Assembly: GCA_016219425.1 (NCBI GenBank)
Contig: JACRNB010000002.1
Coordinates: forward strand, 62,001-126,000
Direction: 5' to 3'
DNA from: Betaproteobacteria bacterium
GTDB lineage: Bacteria; Pseudomonadota; Gammaproteobacteria; Burkholderiales; Thiobacillaceae
DNA length: 64,000 nucleotides
Shown: piece after piece, positions 1-12,385 of the stretch
How positions within the stretch are numbered: position 1 is the stretch's first letter
Layout: each line of letters opens with the position of its first letter
Notes under the pieces: generated by a model
What the model saw: the letters and a program-made list of their open reading frames with translations, nothing else
Database searches by the model: none
What the model was told of the DNA's origin: nothing
Position numbers and translations under genes: made by a program

Positions 1-4329
<4,329 letters not shown>

Positions 4330-5044
4330 GGCGGTTGCGCGGACGCGGCAGGTCCACCTCCAGGATCTCGCCGATGGTGGCCGCCGGGCCGTTGGTCATC
4401 ATCACGATGCGGTCGGACAGCAGCACCGCCTCGTCCACGTCGTGCGTGACCATGAGGGTGGTGGCGTGGGTCTCCTGCACGATGCGCATCAGCTCATCCT
4501 GCAAGCCGGCGCGGGTGAGGGCGTCCAGGGCGCCGAAGGGCTCGTCCATCAGCAGCACCTTGGGTTCCATGGCCAGGGCGCGGGCGATGCCCACGCGCTG
4601 CTTCATGCCGCCGGAGATCTCGCCCGGCAGCTTGTGCACGGCATGGTTGAGGCCCACCAGGTCCAGGGCCGCCAGGGTGCGTTCCTTGAGGCGGGCCTTG
4701 TTTTCCTTGGCCCCGAACACCTTTTCCACCGCCAGATGCACGTTGCCGTAGCAGGTGAGCCAGGGCAGCAGGGAGTGGTTCTGGAACACCACGGCGCGAT
4801 CCGACCCCGGCCCCTTGATCTCGCGGTTGCCCAGCAGCAGCACGCCGGAGGTGGGGTCGGTGAGGCCCGCCACCAGGTTGAGCAGGGTGGACTTGCCGCA
4901 GCCGGAGTGGCCGATCAAGGCGATGAATTCGCCCTGATTCACGTTCAGGTTGACGTCGGTGAGGGCGATGAATTTGCCCTTCTTGGTGTCGAACACCATC
5001 TTGGCGTTCTCGATTTGCAGGTAGCTGTTCATGTCTGATCTCCT

Positions 5045-5126
5045 GTAGGTTGGGTTAGGCGCTTTGCGCCGTAACCCAACGCTGTTGGGCATGTTGGGTT
5101 ACGCCCTGCGGGCTAACCCAACCTAC
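5045..5126. repeat. Palindromic REP-like repeat between nrtB and nrtD
   Basis: The outer arms GTAGGTTGGGTTAG and CTAACCCAACCTAC are perfect inverted repeats of 14 bases. Between them lie further copies of GTTGGGTTA/TAACCCAAC, so the RNA can form a long compound hairpin. A related element (GTCGGGTTAGCGC family) lies at 7851-7880. Confidence 0.8.
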
Positions 5127-5129
5127 GGG

Positions 5130-6038
5130 TCACTCGTAATTGAACCGCTTCGCCACCAGCATCAGCCCCTGCTCCAGCAGCAGGCCGACGACGCCGACGA
5201 TGAAGATGGCGATGAGGATGTGTTCGACGTTGAGGTTGTTCCACTCGTCCCACACCCAGAAGCCCAGGCCGGTGCCGCCGGTAAGCATTTCCGCCGCCAC
5301 GATCACCAGCCAGGCCACGCCCATGGACAGGCGGATGCCGGTCATCAGGTGGGGCAGCACCGAGGGGAACAGGATGCGGGTGAAGATCTTCCACTCCGAC
5401 AGGCACAGCACCCGCGCCACGTTGAGGTAGTCCTGCGGCACCCGCGCCACGCCGGCGGCGGTGTTGAGGATGATGGGCCAGATGCTGGAGATGAAGATCA
5501 CCCAGAGCGAGGCCGGTTCGGTCTCCTTGAATACATACAGGCCGATGGGCAGCCAGGCCAGGGGCGAGACCGGGCGCAGCAGGCTGATGATGGGCGAGGT
5601 CATGCCGGCCAGGAACTTGAAGCGACCGATCATGAAGCCCAGGGGAATGCCCACCAGGGCCGCCAGACCGAAGCCGGCGCCCACGCGGTAGAGCGAGGCC
5701 AGGATGTTCCAGCCGATGCCCTTGTCGTTGGGGCCCTTGTCATAGAAGGGGTCGGCGAACAGGGCCTGGGCGGATTCCCAGGTCTTCAGAGGCCCCGGCA
5801 GGTTGCCGCTCTTGAGGGAGACGATCTGCCAGAGCAGGACAAACAGGGCCAGACCCAGCACCGGGGCCAGGGCGTTCTTGAGGAAGGCGCCGGTGGATTC
5901 CAGCAGGGCCTGGCCCCGCTCGGTCTGGAAGAAGGGGGTGGGGCGGGGCTTGGATGGCGCTTCCGGCGCCACCGCCAGGGTATCGGGGTGATTCATGATT
6001 TCTCGCAAACTGCCTTCGTTGATGGTCACGGCGCTCAT
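5130..6038 (-). CDS. nrtB: Nitrate ABC transporter, permease (NrtB type)
   Basis: The 302-residue inner-membrane protein has a short cytoplasmic N-terminus, a first membrane segment at about residues 50-70, then the block of five to six helices typical of BPD_transp_1 permeases of the NrtB/SsuC/TauC family. It should form the transmembrane channel with nrtD as ATPase and nrtA as the binding protein. The ATG at 6038 has AGGAG 7 bases upstream. It lies between nrtA and nrtD on the same strand with hairpin repeats in both gaps, so the three genes are probably one transcript. Confidence 0.9.
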   Translation of the reverse strand: MSAVTINEGSLREIMNHPDTLAVAPEAPSKPRPTPFFQTERGQALLESTGAFLKNALAPVLGLALFVLLWQIVSLKSGNLPGPLKTWESAQALFADPFYDKGPNDKGIGWNILASLYRVGAGFGLAALVGIPLGFMIGRFKFLAGMTSPIISLLRPVSPLAWLPIGLYVFKETEPASLWVIFISSIWPIILNTAAGVARVPQDYLNVARVLCLSEWKIFTRILFPSVLPHLMTGIRLSMGVAWLVIVAAEMLTGGTGLGFWVWDEWNNLNVEHILIAIFIVGVVGLLLEQGLMLVAKRFNYE

Positions 6039-6055
6039 GGCGGACTCCTGGTTTG

Positions 6056-6173
6056 CTCCCTCCCCCTCCGGGGGAGGGCTGGGGTGAGGGAGCGGCGGTG
6101 ATTGGGGCGCTGGTGTTTATGCAGCGGTTGCTCCCTCACCCCCGGCCCCTCCCCCGAGGGGGGAGGGGAGAGG
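6056..6173. repeat. Inverted pair of GC-rich REP-like repeats between nrtA and nrtB
   Basis: Two facing copies of a unit built on CTCCCCC..GGGGGAGGG followed by GGGGTGAGGGAGC are separated by about 40 bases. The same paired element occurs at 23732-23845, 26609-26710 and 38019-38122, and a single copy is read in frame in csx17 at about 58027-58071. Confidence 0.85.
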
Positions 6174-6174
6174 G

Positions 6175-7470
6175 TTACGCCTTCACCTTGAACCCGTCGG
6201 CGTAGGCCTTCGGGTTCTTGCCGTCCCACACCACGCCGTCGATGAGCTTGGAGGTACGCATCTCCGACTTCGGCAGGGGGGTCTTGGTCATGGCGGCGGC
6301 TTCCTTGTAGAGGGCGATCTGGTTCACCTTTTTGGCCACGCCCAGGTAGTCCGGGTGGTCCTTCAACAGCCCCCAGCGCTTGTGCTGGGTCAGGAACCAC
6401 ATGCCGTCGGACAGGTAGGGGAAGTTCACCGCGCCGTCGTTGAAGAACTTCATGTAGTTGGCATCTTTCCACTTCTTGCCGATGCCGTTGTCATAGTTGC
6501 CTTGCATGCGGTCCTCGATCACGTCGTACTCGGTGTTCACATAGGACTTGCCGGCGATGATCTTGCCCACCTCGGGCCGGTTGGTCATGACGTCGATGTA
6601 CTTGGAGGCGTCCAGGATGGCGGCCACCATAGCCCGTGCGGTGTTGGGATACTTCTGCACGAATTCCAGGGTGGTTCCCAGCACCTTTTCCGGGTGGTCG
6701 GTCCAGATGTCCTGGCTGGTGGCGGCGGTGAAGCCGATCTTGTCGTAGATGGCGCGGGCGTTCCAGGGCTCGCCGACGCAGTAGCCGTCCATCTTGTCCA
6801 CGCGCATGTTGGCTACCATCTGGGGCGGCGGCACGGTGATCACCTTCACGTCCTGGAACGGGTTGATGCCATACGTCCCCATCCAGTAATACAGCCACAT
6901 GGCGTGGGTGCCGGTGGGGAAGGTCTGGGCGAAGGTCCATTCCTTGGGCTCCGCCTTCACCAGCTTCGCCAGGCCGGGACCATCGGTGACGCCCTTGGCC
7001 TTCAACTGGTTGTTCAGGGTGATGGCCTGGCCGTTATTGTTCAGATTCATCAGCACCGCCATGTCCTTCTTGGGACCGCCCACGCCCAGTTGCAGGCCGT
7101 AGATCAGGCCGTACAGCACATGGGCCGCGTCCAGTTCGCCGTTGGAAAGCTTGTCGCGCACGCCGGCCCAGGAGGCCTCCTTGCTGGGGATGATCTTGAT
7201 GCCGTACTTCTTGTCGAAGCCCTTCTCGGCGGCGATGGCCACACTGGCGCAGTCCGTCAGGGGGATGAAGCCGATCTTCACTTCGAGCTTCTCGGGCGCG
7301 TCGGAGCCGGCGGCCCAGGCGCCGCTGCGCACACCAGGGGGCACCAGGGACATGAGGGCGGCGGCGGCGGAGAGGGTGGCGGTCTTTTTCATGAAATCAC
7401 GCTTGCTGGTGTCGATTTCTAGGGGGCTGACAAGGAGGTTGTCGGCGGGCTGATCCACGGGGTTACGCAT
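6175..7470 (-). CDS. nrtA: Nitrate ABC transporter, substrate-binding protein (NrtA family)
   Basis: The 431-residue protein belongs to the NrtA/CmpA/NasF family of periplasmic nitrate or bicarbonate binding proteins (segment KIGFIPLTDCASVAIAAEKG near the start of the mature part). The N-terminus reads SKRDFMKK followed by a hydrophobic alanine-rich stretch ending in AWA, which resembles a Tat signal with KR in place of RR. It is therefore probably exported and is not the cytoplasmic sensor NasS of the same fold. The start codon lies just after a sigma-54 promoter, a small hairpin and an intrinsic terminator, so expression should need antitermination. It is the first gene of nrtABD. Confidence 0.9.
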   Translation of the reverse strand: MRNPVDQPADNLLVSPLEIDTSKRDFMKKTATLSAAAALMSLVPPGVRSGAWAAGSDAPEKLEVKIGFIPLTDCASVAIAAEKGFDKKYGIKIIPSKEASWAGVRDKLSNGELDAAHVLYGLIYGLQLGVGGPKKDMAVLMNLNNNGQAITLNNQLKAKGVTDGPGLAKLVKAEPKEWTFAQTFPTGTHAMWLYYWMGTYGINPFQDVKVITVPPPQMVANMRVDKMDGYCVGEPWNARAIYDKIGFTAATSQDIWTDHPEKVLGTTLEFVQKYPNTARAMVAAILDASKYIDVMTNRPEVGKIIAGKSYVNTEYDVIEDRMQGNYDNGIGKKWKDANYMKFFNDGAVNFPYLSDGMWFLTQHKRWGLLKDHPDYLGVAKKVNQIALYKEAAAMTKTPLPKSEMRTSKLIDGVVWDGKNPKAYADGFKVKA

Positions 7471-7482
7471 TTTGTGAACTCC

Positions 7483-7526
7483 AAAAAAAGACGGCGTCGG
7501 CCCCCAGGGGGGCGGACGCCGTTGTC
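7483..7526 (-). terminator. Leader terminator (attenuator) upstream of nrtA
   Basis: On the minus strand the leader reads ACGGCGTC, a C/G-rich loop, GACGCCGT and then seven T residues, ending 13 bases before the nrtA start. A stem with a U-run inside a 5' leader is an attenuator. The same stem (GGCGTC/GACGCC family, preceded by GGACAAC) precedes nirB, and a close variant precedes narK. Relief by the ANTAR protein NasT encoded at 19772-20362 is inferred. Confidence 0.88.
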
Positions 7527-7555
7527 CAAGATGAATCTACGAAGGAGTGACTCGG

Positions 7556-7575
7556 CTGGCGCGCCTTTGCACCAG
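7556..7575 (-). promoter_or_regulatory. Leader hairpin of nrtA, candidate ANTAR (NasT) target
   Basis: The minus-strand RNA forms CUGGUGC / GCGCCAG (one G-U pair) around the six-base loop AAAGGC. Known ANTAR target hairpins have six-base loops with A at position 1 and G at position 4, and this loop fits. It begins about where transcription from the sigma-54 promoter should start. The second hairpin expected of the two-hairpin ANTAR motif is not convincing to me. Confidence 0.55.
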
Positions 7576-7588
7576 TCGCTAGGCCTAC

Positions 7589-7604
7589 AGCAACAGCCGT
7601 GCCA
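7589..7604 (-). promoter_or_regulatory. Sigma-54 promoter of nrtABD
   Basis: The minus strand reads TGGCACGGCTGTTGCT, a perfect match to TGGCACR-N4-TTGCW, with the expected start about 107 bases before the nrtA ATG. Sigma-54 dependence implies an enhancer-binding activator, most likely NtrC for nitrogen genes; this is inferred. Confidence 0.9.
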
Positions 7605-7913
7605 GATTGATGAATGTCAATCAACTCATTGAATCAAAAGAAATATTGATTTTTGTCAAAGGAGAGGGCCGCCTTGAGCGGGCGAAACCGGTGCGCCACG
7701 GCTGGGCGTGACGCACCGATTCAGGACATTTGTATCCTGGGAAAATGCACCGGACTGGGGAGATTGCGCCCTGGAATCGGGCGTGACGTGCGGGGGAGGT
7801 GGGACGTCTGATCGCCCGGCACAGCCGGGCTCCTACAGGAAAAGCAGGGTGTAGGTCGGGTTAGCGCAGCGTAACCCGACACCAGGGAAACTGCCGGCGC
7901 TGCGCGAGCGTGA
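7605..7913. repeat. Upstream region of nrtA with two small palindromic repeats
   Basis: This gene-free stretch holds a hairpin ATCGCCCGGC..GCCGGGCTCC at 7811-7836 (same family as 53186-53260) and GTCGGGTTAGCGC..TAACCCGAC at 7855-7880 near the end of the CBS gene. A TGCACC half-site near 7746 could be part of an NtrC site, but the second half is poor. No coding potential was recognised. Confidence 0.6.
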
Positions 7914-8360
7914 TCAGCGCTGCGCCAGATTGGCGTGGAACAGGGCCTTGTGCACGTCGCCCATGGAGACCATGCCCACCAACTGATCGTCGATGGCCAC
8001 CGGGATGCGGCGGAAGTTGTGCCGCACCATGATGGCGGCGGCCTGGATCATCTGCATGTCGGGGCGCACGGTGATGACGCGGGTGGCCATGAGGTCGGCG
8101 GTCTTGAGATGGATCACGTCGCGGTATTGGCCTTCCATGGCGGCGTAGTCCACGCTGTGCATGCCATCGCGGAAGTCGCTCAGGGTGGGCAGCAGGCGCC
8201 CCAGCACATCCTTCTCGGCGATGAACCCGAGCAATTTCCCGTCTTTCGCCACGGGCAGGCCCGAGAGGCGGTAAAGGCACATCAGGGAAGAGACCTCCAG
8301 CAGCGGGGTGTCGGGGGTAACGCTACGCACATTGCTGCGCATGATGTCTTGAACCAGCAT
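7914..8360 (-). CDS. CBS-domain pair protein
   Basis: The 148-residue protein consists almost entirely of two CBS domains (about residues 1-60 and 85-145), each ending in the usual G(F/M)(I/V)..(K/G)DV pattern. Such stand-alone pairs bind adenine nucleotides or similar ligands and act as regulatory modules. AAGGAG stands 8 bases before the ATG. It is the third gene after narK and the phosphatase-kinase, 26 bases behind the latter, so it may sense energy or nucleotide state for the nitrate transporter or kinase. The ligand and partner are unknown. Confidence 0.85.
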   Translation of the reverse strand: MLVQDIMRSNVRSVTPDTPLLEVSSLMCLYRLSGLPVAKDGKLLGFIAEKDVLGRLLPTLSDFRDGMHSVDYAAMEGQYRDVIHLKTADLMATRVITVRPDMQMIQAAAIMVRHNFRRIPVAIDDQLVGMVSMGDVHKALFHANLAQR

Positions 8361-8386
8361 GGGGACGACTCCTTGGAAATGGGCGC

Positions 8387-10081
8387 TTACCGTCCCGCCA
8401 GCAGCAGGAACAGCAGCAACAGGTTGAACACGATGGAAATTACCGCCACGCCCTGCCAGAAGCGCAACGGGTCGCGCGCGGCCAGGGGCGTGGCGCGGGG
8501 CCGGGCGAGGCGGCTGGCCTCCCCCCGCTCCAGGGCCAGCAGAAATTCTTCGGCGGTCTCGAAACGCTCTCCCGGCTCCCGCGCGCAGGCCTTGAGCAGC
8601 GCGTTCTCCAGCCAGCCGGGGATGTCCGGGCGCACCCGCGTGGGCGGAACCGGGTCGCCGAAGCGGGGACGCTGGAAGGCCTCGATCTCGCCGTAGGGGT
8701 ACTTGCGGGTGAGCAGGTGGTACAGCGTCACCCCGACGGCGTACAGGTCGGTCTGTTGATCGGCCTGGGCGCTGCCGGAGATCAGTTCCGGGGCCATGTA
8801 GCTGGGGGTGCCCGGAATCTCGTCCGCCTTGCCCTTCGGGCAGCCGGGACAGCTCGCCACCCCCAGGTCAAGGATGCGCAGCTTGCCGTCCGGCGCCAGG
8901 AGCAGGTTGGCGGGCTTGATGTCGCGGTGAGCCACATCCAGCCGGTGCAGGGCCGAAAGCCCCTTGAGCAGGCGGATGCCCAGGGATACCGCCTCCAGCG
9001 CGCCGAAATGCCGCCCGTTCTCCAGCAAGGCCTGCAAGGTCTGGCCGGCATGCCACTCCATGGCGAAATAGAGATGCTCCCGCGCGGGCAGCGGCAGGAT
9101 CTGGGCGAAGTAATGGGACTGCACCCGCTTGGCCGTCCATTCCTCCATGAGCAGACGGTCGGCCAGCTCGGTGTCGCCTTCCAGCCGGGGTTGCAGGGTC
9201 TTGAGTACGCAGGCGCGCCCGCTCTGGGCGTCATGGGCGCGGTAGAGCAGGGTCTCGCGCGAATCGTGCAGCACCTCGTCGATCACGAAGCCTTCCAGAT
9301 GCGCGCCGGGACGGAGCCTGCCGGGCAGCGGCAGATGGCGCTGTTCCAGCCAGTTGCCGGCGTCATCCTCCTGCCCCAGCGCCTCCACCCGCACCACCAG
9401 GGCGCTGGCGTTGTCGCCGCCGCCCTGGCGCAGGGCCTCCGCCACCAGGCCGCGCGCCGCCGCCTCGGGGGCGTCATACAACTGGAGCAAACGATGCATC
9501 TCCACCAGCCCCAGGGGTTCCCAGACGCCGTCGCATACCAGGGCGAACACGTCGCCCGCCGCCAGATCGCCCTCGGCGTGGTCCAGGGTCAGATGGGTAT
9601 CCAGGCCCACGGCGCGTTTGAGCACATGCTCCATGCCGGGTTGCTCCCAGGTGTGATCCTGGGTCAGGCACTCCAGAGACTCGCCGCGCAGGCGGTAGAT
9701 GCGGGTATCGCCGACATGGGCAAAGTGCCAGCGTCGTCCGCGCAGCACCAGGGTGGAGAGGGTGCAGGCCATGCCTCCCGGCGCGCGGCGCGATACCGCC
9801 TGACCGTTGAGCCAGCGGTTCAGGCTTTGCAGGATGTGGCTCAGGGAATGGGCTATCTCCCAGGTCTCGGGCGTGGCGTAGTAATCCGAGAGCAGGTTGC
9901 GCACCGTGCTCTCCGCCGCCTCGCGCCCGTGGGAGCCGCCGGAGACGCCATCGGCCAGCGCGGCGATGTAGCCCTTGACCGCCGCCACGGCGGGCTCCGG
10001 CGTGACGAAGCCGCCGAAGTCCTCGTTGGCGGGGCGCGGCCCCTTGTCGGTGGCGTGGCCGAAGGCGAGTTGCAGGCTCAT
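8387..10081 (-). CDS. Bifunctional PP2C phosphatase / Ser-Thr protein kinase with C-terminal membrane anchor
   Basis: Residues about 1-240 are a PP2C-type phosphatase with metal-site motifs ALADGVSGG and GDTRIYRL and a late GGGDNAS. Residues about 265-530 are a Hanks-type kinase with the ATP-site lysine in CVLKTL, catalytic loop HRDIKPANLL, DLG in place of DFG, and MAPE. A hydrophobic segment ending in LLLLFLLLAGR anchors the C-terminus. The order is narK - this gene (9-base gap) - CBS protein. A related phosphatase-kinase lies beside nirB and the nitrate transporter in Pseudomonas aeruginosa, so an association with nitrate assimilation is known. Its substrate is not known; NarK or a regulator is a reasonable guess. 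Confidence 0.92.
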   Translation of the reverse strand: MSLQLAFGHATDKGPRPANEDFGGFVTPEPAVAAVKGYIAALADGVSGGSHGREAAESTVRNLLSDYYATPETWEIAHSLSHILQSLNRWLNGQAVSRRAPGGMACTLSTLVLRGRRWHFAHVGDTRIYRLRGESLECLTQDHTWEQPGMEHVLKRAVGLDTHLTLDHAEGDLAAGDVFALVCDGVWEPLGLVEMHRLLQLYDAPEAAARGLVAEALRQGGGDNASALVVRVEALGQEDDAGNWLEQRHLPLPGRLRPGAHLEGFVIDEVLHDSRETLLYRAHDAQSGRACVLKTLQPRLEGDTELADRLLMEEWTAKRVQSHYFAQILPLPAREHLYFAMEWHAGQTLQALLENGRHFGALEAVSLGIRLLKGLSALHRLDVAHRDIKPANLLLAPDGKLRILDLGVASCPGCPKGKADEIPGTPSYMAPELISGSAQADQQTDLYAVGVTLYHLLTRKYPYGEIEAFQRPRFGDPVPPTRVRPDIPGWLENALLKACAREPGERFETAEEFLLALERGEASRLARPRATPLAARDPLRFWQGVAVISIVFNLLLLFLLLAGR

Positions 10082-10090
10082 GGGCGGGGC

Positions 10091-11296
10091 TTATACCTTG
10101 GCCAGGGTGGCTGCGCCCCAGGTGGTGCGCCAGCGGGTCTTTACCGAGGTCAGCCCTGCCAGGGCGACCAGACACAGGCCCGCGAAGATCAAGAGGCCGA
10201 TCTGGTAATCGCCGGTCTGCCCCTTGAGATAGCCCAGGCTGGAGGCGAGGTAGAAGCCGCCGATGCCGCCGGCCATGCCAACCAGGCCGGTCATGACGCC
10301 GATCTCCTTGCGGAAGCGTTGCGGCACCAGTTGGAACACCGCGCCGTTGCCCACCCCCAGGCTGCCCATGCCGAGAATGAACAGACCCAGCGCCAGCCAG
10401 GGACTGTCGGCGCCGAAGCTGACGATGGTGATGAACAGGGCGGCCAGGGCATACATGGCGAGCAGGGTGCGGATGCCGCCGATGCGGTCGGCCAGGTAAC
10501 CGCCGATGGGGCGCACCAGGGAGCCGGCAAACACGCAGGCGGCGGTGAAATAGCCCGCCTCCACCGGTTTCATGCCGTATTGGTCATTGAAATAGATGGT
10601 GAGACTGGAGGCCAGGCCGACAAAGCCGCCGAAGGTGCAGAAGTAAAAGAACATGAACCACCAGGCGTCGCGGTCCTTGAGCACGTTCAGATATTGGGAG
10701 AGCGATTTGGGCGGAGGGCAGTCGGGCGCGTCCTTGGCGAAGACCAGATACACCAGGCAGGCCAGTCCCAGGGGGATCAAGGCCATGCCGAACACATTGC
10801 CCCAGCCAAAGGCGACGGCCAGCCCCGGCGCCACCAGGGCGGCGATGACCGTGCCCGAGTTGCCCGCGCCGGCGATACCCAGCGCCGTGCCCTGGTGTTG
10901 CGGCGGATACCAGCGCGAGGCCAGGGGCAGGGCGACGGCAAAGGCCGCTCCGGCAAAACCCAGAAGTACGCCCAGCATCAGCGCCTCGCGGAAGTCATGG
11001 ATGCCGCCCAGCCAGGCCCAGGCCATGCCGCCGATGACGATGATCTGGCCGATCAGCCCCGCCTTCTTGGGTTTCAGATGGTCCACCAGGATGCCCATCA
11101 CCACCCGCAGCAGCCCTCCGGCCAGCACCGGCGTGGCCACCATCAGCCCCTTCTGCGCCGGGCTGAGGTGCAGGTCGGCGGCGATCTGCACCGCCAGCGG
11201 CCCCAGGAGCACCCAGGTCATGAAGGCGATGTCGAAATACAGGAATGCCGAGAGCAGCGTCGGGGTGTGGCCGGATTGCCAGAAACTCTTGTCCAT
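10091..11296 (-). CDS. narK: Nitrate/nitrite MFS transporter (NarK/NasA family)
   Basis: The 401-residue major-facilitator protein has about twelve membrane segments and the glycine-rich nitrate signature regions of the NarK family (GIAGAGNSGTVIA and the later GLVGMAGGIGGF). It should import nitrate, probably by proton symport, next to the ABC importer in this window. The ATG at 11296 (MDKSFW) is chosen because the in-frame extension to 11422 would run through the leader terminator and the promoter-proximal leader. First gene of narK - phosphatase/kinase - CBS, controlled by a sigma-54 promoter and an attenuator. Confidence 0.92.
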   Translation of the reverse strand: MDKSFWQSGHTPTLLSAFLYFDIAFMTWVLLGPLAVQIAADLHLSPAQKGLMVATPVLAGGLLRVVMGILVDHLKPKKAGLIGQIIVIGGMAWAWLGGIHDFREALMLGVLLGFAGAAFAVALPLASRWYPPQHQGTALGIAGAGNSGTVIAALVAPGLAVAFGWGNVFGMALIPLGLACLVYLVFAKDAPDCPPPKSLSQYLNVLKDRDAWWFMFFYFCTFGGFVGLASSLTIYFNDQYGMKPVEAGYFTAACVFAGSLVRPIGGYLADRIGGIRTLLAMYALAALFITIVSFGADSPWLALGLFILGMGSLGVGNGAVFQLVPQRFRKEIGVMTGLVGMAGGIGGFYLASSLGYLKGQTGDYQIGLLIFAGLCLVALAGLTSVKTRWRTTWGAATLAKV

Positions 11297-11339
11297 GATG
11301 AGGGTTCCGATTCGTGGGATGAAGGCAGGGCTTTGAGGC

Positions 11340-11384
11340 AAAAAAAATGGCGTCGGCCCCACAAGGGGGCGGACGCCGGTGTCC
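11340..11384 (-). terminator. Leader terminator (attenuator) upstream of narK
   Basis: On the minus strand GGCGTC, a C-rich part, a GGGG part and GACGCC are followed by ATTTTTTT, 44 bases before the narK ATG. The stem and preceding bases resemble the nrtA and nirB leaders, pointing to shared control by antitermination. Confidence 0.87.
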
Positions 11385-11413
11385 GGGTTGCAGTGCGCGG
11401 TAGTGACGGAAAG

Positions 11414-11427
11414 GGTGCGCATGCACC
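11414..11427 (-). promoter_or_regulatory. Small leader hairpin of narK
   Basis: GGTGC-ATGC-GCACC lies a few bases after the expected sigma-54 start site, the same place as the nrtA and nirB leader hairpins. Its loop is four bases in this fold and does not obey the ANTAR A1/G4 six-base rule, so recognition by NasT is uncertain. Confidence 0.45.
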
Positions 11428-11442
11428 AATCAAGACAAGTGC

Positions 11443-11458
11443 AGCAATGCCCGTGCCA
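11443..11458 (-). promoter_or_regulatory. Sigma-54 promoter of narK operon
   Basis: The minus strand reads TGGCACGGGCATTGCT, a perfect sigma-54 consensus. An NtrC-like half-site TGCACC lies about 130 bases upstream, near 11588. Confidence 0.9.
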
Positions 11459-11710
11459 ACTGCCATGTCTTTTTCTAACTGACTGTTATTAAAGGGATGT
11501 GTTTCTGTGGTTGCGATGCGTCAGGGTCGATTTTGGGGAGTGTGGCGGGGAATGGTGCATCCGGTTCGCACCGATGCAGGGCGTGATGCACCAATTTTGC
11601 GGCGCGGGGTGTAGCGCCGGCATCCCTGCCGGCATCTTCTGGGCGCACGAGCCGGCAAGGATGCCGGCGCTACCCACTGGCGTGTGGGCGGACGCTGAGG
11701 CTCGCGCCCT
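11459..11710. repeat. Region upstream of narK with a palindromic repeat
   Basis: The stretch contains GTAGCGCCGGCATCC and its inverse GGATGCCGGCGCTAC (11611-11673), a common REP-like hairpin. It also holds the inverted repeat GGTGC-N9-GCACC near 11555-11573 and a TGCACC half-site near 11588 that could serve an activator. No gene was recognised. Confidence 0.65.
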
Positions 11711-12148
11711 CTACTGGCGCAGAAAGTCTTCCAGCATGGCCTTCAGTTCCGCCTGCCAGACCTGGATCATCCGGTGCGCCGGACCCTCGGGAAACTCCCG
11801 CAGCCAGAGTTCGAAGTCATCGCTCATCACCATCATGCGGCCCTCGCGCTGGAGCAGGGTCAGGCGCAGGGGCAGCAGATTGAGCAGGCGGGGTTCCACC
11901 GCCTCGGCCCAGCGCACGGCGGTCTCGTTGCCGATGAACAGGATGCGCAGATGCGGGTTCTCGAAACCCCGCTTGGCCAGGGCGGTGTCGATGGGCTGCA
12001 TCTTCACCAGCACCAGTTCATGGTTGGCAGCGGCCAGGGTCAGGTCATCCAGAGCCTGACGCATGTCCACCGCCTTGCTCACGCTCAGAGGCTCGGCCTG
12101 GGCGTTCAGGCTCAGGGCCAGGGCGAGCAGGCAGGTCAGCTGTTTCAA
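11711..12148 (-). CDS. DUF302-family exported protein
   Basis: The 145-residue protein has an N-terminal signal peptide (KQLTCLLALALSLNAQA) and a DUF302 domain. The TTG at 12148 is proposed as start, with GAGG 8 bases upstream inside the flanking repeat. An in-frame ATG at 12388 exists, but it would add about 80 arginine-rich residues read from a non-coding repeat. It is paralogous to the next gene upstream; the two were probably a tandem duplicate now separated by a 240-bp element. Function unknown; DUF302 proteins are found near membrane and metal or redox genes, with no clear assignment. Confidence 0.7.
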   Translation of the reverse strand: MKQLTCLLALALSLNAQAEPLSVSKAVDMRQALDDLTLAAANHELVLVKMQPIDTALAKRGFENPHLRILFIGNETAVRWAEAVEPRLLNLLPLRLTLLQREGRMMVMSDDFELWLREFPEGPAHRMIQVWQAELKAMLEDFLRQ

Positions 12149-12385
12149 CCTAGAAACCTCAGTTGGACGCGCCCGAGTGTGCGGTTTTCGCGCCGTCTGG
12201 CAAGGCGCGACGACGCGGCGGGGCCGGCCCCGCAAGGAGGAGCAACGCGGCCAGGCGGCGCGAAAACCGTGCAATCGGGCGCGTAGCGGCCCCACCCAAC
12301 GGGTGAGTCCCCCCCGGAGGCGCAAACGCCCGACCTCATGCGACCTCACGAGGGCCAAGGAGCGGTTAACTGAGGTTTCTAGGTT
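12147..12385. mobile_element. 240-bp element with 18-bp terminal inverted repeats (MITE-like)
   Basis: AACCTAGAAACCTCAGTT at about 12147-12164 and its exact inverse AACTGAGGTTTCTAGGTT at 12368-12385 bound a very G+C-rich, palindrome-rich interior (GCGGTTTTCGCGCC near 12179 and its inverse GGCGCGAAAACCG near 12256). It has no coding capacity of its own. It lies exactly between the stop of one DUF302 gene and the start of the next. Confidence 0.65.

Noticed and set aside
6175-7470. NrtA as the missing nitrate sensor NasS
   Set aside because: It has an export-type N-terminus and is the first gene of the nrtABD transporter, not next to nasT.
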